12,015 nt of DNA from JBDSLU01 sp039916225 (GTDB taxonomy: Bacteria; Acidobacteriota; Vicinamibacteria; Vicinamibacterales; Vicinamibacteraceae), in assembly GCA_039916225.1 (NCBI GenBank), contig JBDSLU010000529.1, positions 1-12,015 of the forward strand, written 5' to 3'. The notes under the pieces are model-generated. The model made no database searches. It was not told where the DNA came from and was given only the letters and a program-made list of their open reading frames with translations. The position numbers and the translations under genes are program-made. Shown here one piece after another: positions 6,115-12,015 of this stretch (positions are counted from its first letter, which is position 1; each line of letters starts with the position of its first letter).

Positions 6115-8946
6115 CTACGGCTGCAACCAGTTAAGTACAAAGCTGAGAGGCGGCGGCGTCGAGCCCGCGACCGGCACGTTCATCACGAAGCTGTTGCCAT
6201 CAGGCAGCGGCGCCACGTGATAGCGGACATCCCAGCCCCGGAACTGCAGCTGGATCACCGGATGCGGCGAGCTGATCGTGGGCGTCGGTTTCGACAGATC
6301 GAGCGTGACGCCCATCAGCCAGCGATCCGGGCCGTGGTAGTAGAGCTCCTTGCCGTCGGCCCGCCAGAACGGCTCGCGGCCGTTGCGGACCGACACCTGG
6401 AAGCGTGGCCCGGGGATGCCGACCCGCTCGACGTAGACGTGGCGATCGCCGGTGTCGGTGGTCGAGTAGGCGATCCAGCCGCCGTCGGGCGAGAAGCGCG
6501 GCTCGTTCTCGCGCCACGTCGAGGCGCGGAAGGTCCGCTGTTCGCCAAGCGTCCCGTCGGTGGCCAGCTGCGCGACCCAGACGTCGTTGTCTCGCCGCTG
6601 ATCCGAGCGCGTGAAGGTCAGCAGGTTGTTGACCGAGATGTGAAACGGCACGGCACTCGACGAATCGGCCATCACGATCTCGTCGGACCCGGTGCCGTCC
6701 GCGGCGTGGCGATACATCGTCGAACGGCCGCCACGGTTGGAGGCGAAGTAGATCCAGCGGCCGTCCGGCGACCAGACCGGAGCCAAGTCGTCATCGTCGT
6801 CGGAGGTGATGCGCGTCTTCTGCCGGCGTGCGATGTCGAGGGTCCAGATGTCTCGGGTGCCGGCCACCTCGTCGAGCTGCTCGAAAGCGAGCATGTCCCC
6901 GGCCGGCGACAGGGCGATGTCGCGGAACTCACCGGGACCGAGGAGCGGCGTGCTGCGGCCCTGCCGATCGAGGATGACCAGCTGTCGATCGACCTGACGG
7001 GCGCCGAGGTAGGCCAGCAGCGACACGCCCTGCCCCGCCGCCGAGAAGTTGGCGTAGTCCTCGCGGTTGTAGAGGTTCGATCCGATGCGCCCGGCAACCG
7101 GCTTCGGCGTGCCGGTGAGGCTCAGCGATCGGCTGTCGAACGGCTGCGCGAACAGCCGGCCGTTGCGCACGAAGAGCAGCCGATCGGCGGCGATCTGGGC
7201 GTTGGCGTCGCTCTCGAGCAGCACGCGATCGCCGCTGCTGGTGTCGAGCCGTCCCGCCATGATCGTCCGTGGCTGCTCCGGCGCGCGGCGCGACGAGTAG
7301 ATGAAGTCGGACGTACCGGGCACGAAGCTGGGCCAGCGCAGGTCGGTGCCGTGCTCGCCCTGCAACCGGATGGGAACGCGCTCGCCCCCAGCCGCGGGGA
7401 TGCGGTAGATGGCGCGGCCGAAGTCGGCGGCGAAGAGAATGGTGCCGTCGGTGCCCCACGAGCCGCCCATCGCGTTCCACGCCGGGCACAGGTAGCGGGA
7501 CTCGCCGCCGCCGATGCCGGCAACCCAGAGCGCGTTCTGCTTGAAGTAGGCGACCGAGCGGCTGTCGGGCGACCAGAACGGATCGTGCGCGCCCTGCGAG
7601 TCGGCGAACTGGCGCGCCTCGACGCTGCCCAGGGGCCGCGTCCACAGCTTGCCTTCGGCGCCGAAGGCGACCTGCGAGCCGTCGGGCGCCAGCGAGAAGC
7701 TCAGGAAGTCCTCGTTGCCGGGCGGCGTCATCATGAACCGCACCGTCGGCGCACTGGCCGGACGCTGCGGCAGCCACGCCCACGCGCCGGCGACACCGGC
7801 GGCCAAGCCGAGGGCCAGCATGGCGGCGAGCGGCCAGCCGCGGCGCAGCCGATCGATCGGGGTCAGTGGTGCCGGCGGAGTCGGCACGACCGCCGCGACA
7901 TGACTGCCGGACCCCGTCGCGGTCGTCGACAGCTCGGCGGACGTGGCCAGGAATCCGGTGAGCGCGAGCTCGAGTTCGCCGGCGCTGGCATAGCGGCGGG
8001 CCGGGTCGCGGGCCAGGGCCCGCTCGACGATGCTGACGAACGCCGACGGCAGATCCGACCGCTCGTCACGCAGCCGCCTGGCGCGGTTCTGCTCGTGTCC
8101 CAGGCGGACCTCGGCGAGCGAGCGGGCCGGCAGCGGAAACCCGCCGGTGACGAGCCGGAACAGCAGCACGCCGACGCTATAGACGTCGGTCTGGGTGGCG
8201 GCGGCGCCGCCCGAGAACAACTCGGGCGCCATGTAGAGCGGCGTGCCCGCCAGGTCGGCGACCGCCGCGTCGTCCGGCAGCTCGCGCAGCCGGCCGGTGC
8301 CGAAGTCCATCAGCACGACGCGACCGCTGCGATCGCGCATGACGTTCTGCGCCTTGACGTCGCGGTGCAGCAGGCCGGCGGAGTGCACCGCGGCCAGCGC
8401 TTCGCACACCTCGGCGCCGAACAACGCCGCTTCGCGGGCGCTGAAGCGGCCCTGCTGCTGGATGATTTCCTCGAACGTCGCGCCCTGGACCAGCTCCATC
8501 CAGAGACCGGCGAAGCCCGCTTCGCGGGCCGCCCCGAAGACCGTGACGACGCCGCGGTGTCGGACCTTGGCCAGCAACCGGCCTTCGTCGACCACGATCA
8601 TCGCCTGGTCGCGCTGGGCCGACTCGGAGATCAGCTTGAGCGCGACCTCGCGATCGAGCTGCGGATCCCAGGCGCGGTAGACCACGCCGTAGGCACCGCG
8701 GCCAATCACTTCGCGCAGGGTGAGATGGGCCCAGACGTCGCCGGCAAGGAGCTCGGCCGGGCGTTCGCCGGCCGACGGCGGCATCGTCCGATGCAGGCCG
8801 GCGATCTCCGAGACGACCTTCAGCGCGTCGAGGACACGCCGATCCGACGGCGACGCCTGCGACCCGGCGGCGGCCCAATCGACGGCATCGCCATCGGAAA
8901 TGGCCTCCGCCAGCCGGGTGAAATCGACGGGATCCACCGTCGGCAT
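6115..8946 (-). CDS. Membrane Ser/Thr protein kinase with C-terminal TolB/PD40-type beta-propeller
   Basis: Encodes 943 residues from the ATG at 8946. After a leader of about 75 residues comes a Hanks-type kinase (about 76-335): glycine loop GRGAYGVVY (82-90), Lys104 in VALK, Glu121 in the C-helix, catalytic loop HRDVKAQN (194-201, Asp196), DFG at 214-216 and the GTPLYMAPE segment at 234-242. The key catalytic residues are all present. A Pro-rich linker and one transmembrane helix (about 371-392) follow, then about 550 residues of beta-propeller repeats recognisable by W/F-S-P-D-G/S motifs (WSPDSRSVAYF, WSPDGRWIYFASNR, FSPDGGWIAYS). The kinase should be cytoplasmic and the propeller extracytoplasmic. 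This architecture is common in Acidobacteriota. The frame extends upstream to 9099, but that extension is Arg-rich and does not look like real protein. A GTG three codons in (8937) is an alternative start if the transcript is leaderless. Ligand and substrates are unknown. Confidence 0.93.
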   Translation of the reverse strand: MPTVDPVDFTRLAEAISDGDAVDWAAAGSQASPSDRRVLDALKVVSEIAGLHRTMPPSAGERPAELLAGDVWAHLTLREVIGRGAYGVVYRAWDPQLDREVALKLISESAQRDQAMIVVDEGRLLAKVRHRGVVTVFGAAREAGFAGLWMELVQGATFEEIIQQQGRFSAREAALFGAEVCEALAAVHSAGLLHRDVKAQNVMRDRSGRVVLMDFGTGRLRELPDDAAVADLAGTPLYMAPELFSGGAAATQTDVYSVGVLLFRLVTGGFPLPARSLAEVRLGHEQNRARRLRDERSDLPSAFVSIVERALARDPARRYASAGELELALTGFLATSAELSTTATGSGSHVAAVVPTPPAPLTPIDRLRRGWPLAAMLALGLAAGVAGAWAWLPQRPASAPTVRFMMTPPGNEDFLSFSLAPDGSQVAFGAEGKLWTRPLGSVEARQFADSQGAHDPFWSPDSRSVAYFKQNALWVAGIGGGESRYLCPAWNAMGGSWGTDGTILFAADFGRAIYRIPAAGGERVPIRLQGEHGTDLRWPSFVPGTSDFIYSSRRAPEQPRTIMAGRLDTSSGDRVLLESDANAQIAADRLLFVRNGRLFAQPFDSRSLSLTGTPKPVAGRIGSNLYNREDYANFSAAGQGVSLLAYLGARQVDRQLVILDRQGRSTPLLGPGEFRDIALSPAGDMLAFEQLDEVAGTRDIWTLDIARRQKTRITSDDDDDLAPVWSPDGRWIYFASNRGGRSTMYRHAADGTGSDEIVMADSSSAVPFHISVNNLLTFTRSDQRRDNDVWVAQLATDGTLGEQRTFRASTWRENEPRFSPDGGWIAYSTTDTGDRHVYVERVGIPGPRFQVSVRNGREPFWRADGKELYYHGPDRWLMGVTLDLSKPTPTISSPHPVIQLQFRGWDVRYHVAPLPDGNSFVMNVPVAGSTPPPLSFVLNWLQP

Positions 8947-8950
8947 TGTA
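8945..8950 (-). promoter_or_regulatory. Candidate -10 element of the propeller-kinase gene
   Basis: On the minus strand the hexamer TACAAT overlaps the first two bases of the annotated ATG. It ends 7 nt before an in-frame GTG (8937-8935), the same geometry seen at gatC. If it is a real -10, transcription would begin near 8938 and translation would start leaderless at the GTG, shortening the protein by three residues. No -35 match is visible, and the overlap with the ATG could be coincidence. Confidence 0.3.
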
Positions 8951-8956
8951 TGTTGG

Positions 8957-8979
8957 CGCCGGGCCCCGCGGGTCCGGCG
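8957..8979 (-). terminator. GC-rich hairpin between the oxidoreductase and kinase genes
   Basis: CGCCGGGCCC (8957-8966) pairs with GGGTCCGGCG (8970-8979) around a 3-nt loop. There is one non-Watson-Crick position (8963/8973), which is an A-C mismatch in the minus-strand RNA. It lies 29 nt after the oxidoreductase stop and just upstream of the kinase -10-like hexamer. There is no U-tract, so it is at best a non-canonical terminator or transcript-end stabiliser. Confidence 0.35.
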
Positions 8980-9007
8980 ACGGAGCGCCCTCCTGGCGGC
9001 TCGCTCG

Positions 9008-10579
<1,572 letters not shown>

Positions 10580-10588
10580 CGCAAGGAT

Positions 10589-10592
10589 CTCC
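10589..10592 (-). promoter_or_regulatory. Shine-Dalgarno of the oxidoreductase gene
   Basis: GGAG on the minus strand, 9 nt before the ATG at 10579. It decides that start over the longer frame beginning at 10642. The site directly abuts the inverted repeat at 10594-10621. Confidence 0.7.
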
Positions 10593-10593
10593 G

Positions 10594-10621
10594 GGCAGAA
10601 TGCGGAACGGCTCATTCTGCC
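10594..10621. promoter_or_regulatory. Perfect 9-bp inverted repeat upstream of the oxidoreductase gene
   Basis: GGCAGAATG (10594-10602) and CATTCTGCC (10613-10621) are exact reverse complements separated by 10 nt. On the minus strand the repeat ends one base before the GGAG Shine-Dalgarno. It could be an operator for a dimeric repressor or a 5'-leader hairpin affecting ribosome access. It is AT-richer than its surroundings, unlike the other hairpins in the window, which fits an operator better than a terminator. The role is inferred from position only. Confidence 0.5.
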
Positions 10622-10622
10622 G

Positions 10623-10637
10623 GAACCCTGGCGGTTC
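10623..10637 (-). other. Short hairpin downstream of the membrane-protein gene
   Basis: GAACC (10623-10627) and GGTTC (10633-10637) form a 5-bp stem with a 5-nt loop, 31 nt after the membrane-protein stop. With the 12-nt palindrome AAGGCGCGCCTT at 10641-10652 it fills much of the 88-nt gap. Neither has a U-tract, and a terminator role is only possible, not shown. Confidence 0.25.
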
Positions 10638-10667
10638 GACAAGGCGCGCCTTGCCCGGTCGGGACGA

Positions 10668-11006
10668 TCAAGACGATTGAGAGGGAATGGAGCGGTGCGA
10701 CGGCCGGCTCATCTTGACGGCGAGCCAGACGAACGCGGCGATGACCAGGGCGGGAAGGAGCGGGATGAACAGCCCGCCGATGACCGCCACGAGCACGGCG
10801 GCGACGACCGCGGCGATCGGGGTGAGGACCGCGCCGACGATGCCGACGACGACCTTGAGGAGGAGCAGCGGCAGGAACAACAGCCAGCCGACGACGCGGA
10901 ACGGCAGGAAGAGAATCCAGAAGACGGCCCGCAGGAGCGAGCCGAGGATCGCCGCCGTCGCGACCAGGGCCAGGATCACCAAACCCGCCAGGAGGACCGT
11001 GTCCAT
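10668..11006 (-). CDS. Small multi-pass membrane protein of unknown function
   Basis: Encodes 112 residues, almost entirely hydrophobic. Likely membrane helices lie at about 3-22, 26-50, 52-75 and 76-98, with only a few basic residues (Arg26, Arg37, Lys51, Lys98) between them and a short polar Ser/Arg tail. I do not recognise a family and see no catalytic motif. The start was chosen from GTG-ATG-GCG-ATG at 11015-11004: the last ATG (11006) has an AGAGG Shine-Dalgarno 8 nt upstream, whereas the earlier codons sit on top of that site. It lies 93 nt downstream of rpoZ and 88 nt upstream of the oxidoreductase on the same strand; co-transcription is possible but not shown. Confidence 0.7.
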   Translation of the reverse strand: MDTVLLAGLVILALVATAAILGSLLRAVFWILFLPFRVVGWLLFLPLLLLKVVVGIVGAVLTPIAAVVAAVLVAVIGGLFIPLLPALVIAAFVWLAVKMSRPSHRSIPSQSS

Positions 11007-11014
11007 CGCCATCA

Positions 11015-11019
11015 CCTCT
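11015..11019 (-). promoter_or_regulatory. Shine-Dalgarno of the small membrane-protein gene
   Basis: AGAGG on the minus strand, 8 nt before the ATG at 11006. It rules against the overlapping GTG at 11015 and the ATG at 11012, which are too close to be served by it. Confidence 0.55.
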
Positions 11020-11068
11020 GCGGTAATCGGACGTGGCTCACCCCGGCGGAGTTCCCGCAGCTCGTCGA

Positions 11069-11088
11069 GCCCGGCCTGGCGACCGGGC
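11069..11088 (-). terminator. Hairpin just downstream of rpoZ
   Basis: GCCCGG (11069-11074) pairs with CCGGGC (11083-11088) around an 8-nt loop, starting 11 nt after the rpoZ stop codon. There is no U-tract on the minus-strand transcript, so this is a weak terminator candidate. Confidence 0.25.
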
Positions 11089-11099
11089 CCAACGGCCGA

Positions 11100-11360
11100 T
11101 TAGAGGGTCGGGGTCTCGGGCGCCTTCTTCAACGGGGCGGTGTATTCGACGAGCCCCTTGCGGACTTCGTCCATCGCAATCCGTTCCAGCTTGTGCGGGG
11201 TGTCGTGGGACGGCGTCGTCCGGATCAGGGCGCCCCGGCGCAGCTGCTTGGCGCGCAGCGCGGCGACGTCGACGAACATGAAGCGGCTCTCGATCGGCGC
11301 CACCGGCTGGCGCTCGGGCTGGCCTTCGACGTGGGGGATGTCGGTGTGCGGATCCATCAT
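11100..11360 (-). CDS. rpoZ: RNA polymerase omega subunit-like protein
   Basis: Encodes 86 residues. Omega assists folding and assembly of the beta' subunit of RNA polymerase. The core omega signature is visible: E-S-R-F-x-F-V-x-V-A-A-L-R-A-K-Q-L-R-R-G-A (about 24-44), corresponding to the N-R-F-x-L-V-x-x-A-A-x-R-A-R-Q-L of standard omega, followed by H-K-x-x-R-I-A-M-D-E-V-R-K-G-L-V (about 56-71), matching the K-x-x-x-x-A-L-x-E-I-x-x-G segment. A 20-residue polar N-terminal extension and a short Pro/Lys tail flank this. Length fits the family (70-110). Of two adjacent ATGs, the first (11360) is preferred, with an AAGGAG site 10 nt upstream. The assignment rests on motif resemblance; the sequence is divergent. 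It lies downstream of groL rather than beside gmk/coaBC, a frequent setting in other bacteria. Confidence 0.68.
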   Translation of the reverse strand: MMDPHTDIPHVEGQPERQPVAPIESRFMFVDVAALRAKQLRRGALIRTTPSHDTPHKLERIAMDEVRKGLVEYTAPLKKAPETPTL

Positions 11361-11370
11361 GGCGGTGGCT

Positions 11371-11376
11371 CTCCTT
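11371..11376 (-). promoter_or_regulatory. Shine-Dalgarno of rpoZ
   Basis: AAGGAG (within AAAAGGAG) on the minus strand, 10 nt before the ATG at 11360 and 13 nt before the next ATG at 11357, favouring the first. It is the strongest ribosome-binding site in the window. Confidence 0.7.
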
Positions 11377-11381
11377 TTATG

Positions 11382-11408
11382 GCGCGCGGTCCCCTCAGGA
11401 CCGCGCGC
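11382..11408 (-). terminator. Strong 11-bp hairpin between groL and rpoZ
   Basis: GCGCGCGGTCC (11382-11392) and GGACCGCGCGC (11398-11408) are perfect complements with a 5-nt loop. On the minus-strand transcript the stem is followed by CATAAAAGGAG, so there is no U-tract, and the rpoZ Shine-Dalgarno begins 5 nt later. It may reduce read-through from groL, protect the groL 3' end, or serve as a processing point. It is placed downstream of groL but is not a canonical intrinsic terminator. Confidence 0.5.
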
Positions 11409-11411
11409 GGG

Positions 11412-11427
11412 CCGCCCTCTCGGGCGG
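11412..11427 (-). terminator. 6-bp hairpin directly after groL
   Basis: CCGCCC (11412-11417) and GGGCGG (11422-11427) pair around a 4-nt loop, 9 nt after the groL stop. It is immediately followed, in the transcription direction, by the 11-bp hairpin, so the two form a tandem structured 3' region. Confidence 0.4.
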
Positions 11428-11436
11428 TATCTTTCT

Positions 11437-12015
11437 CTAATAGTCGTCGTGCGAGTGATCGTGACCGCCCGCGGCCGGCGCCGACTTCTCGGGCAGGTCG
11501 GCGACGAGGGCCTCCGTCGTGAGCAGCAGCGACGCGATCGACGCGGCGTTCTGCAGCGCGGTGCGCACCACCTTGACCGGGTCGATGACGCCGGCGGCGA
11601 CCAGGTTCTCGTAGGTGTCGGTCGAGGCGTTGAACCCCATCAGCGGATCCGTCGATGCCTTGACCTTCTCGACCACGATCGAGCCTTCCTGGCCGGCGTT
11701 CATGGCGATCCAGCGCATCGGCTCCTCGACGGCGCGACGCACCAGCTCGACGCCGCTCCGCTCGTCGTCGGACAGATCCTTGCGCTTGCCGACCGCCTCG
11801 AGCGACTTGGCGGCACGCAGCAGGGCGACCCCGCCGCCCGGGACGATGCCCTCTTCGACCGCCGCCTTCGTCGCGTGCATCGCGTCCTCGACGCGCGCCT
11901 TCTTCTCCTTCATCTCGGTCTCGGTGGCCGCACCGACCTTGATGACGGCGACGCCGCCGACCAGCTTCGCCAGCCGCTCCTGCAGCTTCTCGCGGTCGTA
12001 GTCCGAGCTGGTCTC
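11437..12015 (-). CDS. groL: 60 kDa chaperonin GroEL, C-terminal part (5' end outside window)
   Basis: The 192 codons seen correspond to roughly the last third of GroEL; the frame continues off the right edge, so the start is not visible. GroEL forms the cytoplasmic double-ring ATP-dependent folding chamber with GroES. Recognisable segments are YDREKLQERLAKLVGGVAVI at the start, the intermediate/equatorial region RVEDAMHATKAAVEEGIVPG followed by the nucleotide-pocket GGGVALL, then GFNASTDTYENLVAAGVIDP and TALQNAASIASLLLTTEALV. All align without gaps that would suggest damage. The C-terminal tail is A-A-G-G-H-D-H-S-H-D-D-Y instead of the GGM repeats of the E. coli protein. Any groES gene or CIRCE element would lie upstream, outside the window. 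rpoZ follows on the same strand after tandem hairpins. Confidence 0.97.
   Translation of the reverse strand, partial: ETSSDYDREKLQERLAKLVGGVAVIKVGAATETEMKEKKARVEDAMHATKAAVEEGIVPGGGVALLRAAKSLEAVGKRKDLSDDERSGVELVRRAVEEPMRWIAMNAGQEGSIVVEKVKASTDPLMGFNASTDTYENLVAAGVIDPVKVVRTALQNAASIASLLLTTEALVADLPEKSAPAAGGHDHSHDDY

Noticed and set aside
10641..10652. Perfect 12-nt palindrome AAGGCGCGCCTT
   Set aside because: It has no loop and consists mainly of GC repeats expected by chance at this base composition. It is mentioned only as part of the structured gap after the membrane-protein gene.

Overview
This is a 12 kb stretch of a very GC-rich bacterial chromosome, packed with genes in two blocks. The gene content (a Tat-exported Gfo/Idh/MocA oxidoreductase, a Ser/Thr protein kinase fused to a TolB/PD40-type beta-propeller, a large hybrid histidine kinase, a divergent RpoZ) and the AACTNCC-type heptamer repeats between genes suggest an Acidobacteriota genome, possibly Vicinamibacteria. 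That placement is inferred from protein style and composition; there is no rRNA or other phylogenetic marker to settle it.

Layout, left to right: (1) a secreted protein of unknown function (+, 94-837) converges on a 1039-residue CHASE-type hybrid histidine kinase (-, 963-4082). The 125-nt junction between them is filled by a long palindrome built from degenerate heptamers. (2) Divergent from the kinase are gatC (4223-4519) and gatA (4516-6021), overlapping by 4 nt. They encode two of the three subunits of the Asp/Glu-tRNA amidotransferase; gatB is not in the window. (3) gatA converges on the propeller kinase gene (-, 6115-8946), and that junction holds a second, half-length copy of the same heptamer element. 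(4) From 12015 down to 6115 all genes lie on the minus strand, in transcription order: groL (3' part only), rpoZ, a small multi-pass membrane protein, the Tat-signal Gfo/Idh/MocA protein, and the propeller kinase. The gaps there are 61-97 nt and carry GC-rich hairpins without U-tracts, so co-transcription of all five is uncertain.

Most genes are housekeeping (chaperonin, RNA polymerase omega, tRNA-dependent amidation) or signalling (two large membrane kinases). No mobile element, CRISPR array, tRNA, rRNA, toxin-antitoxin pair or defence locus was seen, and no complete new multi-gene system is evident. The observations most worth following are the heptamer palindrome family at both convergent gene junctions, two starts that look leaderless (a -10-like hexamer exactly 7 nt before a GTG), a perfect 9-bp inverted repeat abutting the Shine-Dalgarno of the oxidoreductase gene, a helical insertion in that oxidoreductase, and a His/Asp-rich GroEL tail in place of the usual GGM repeats.
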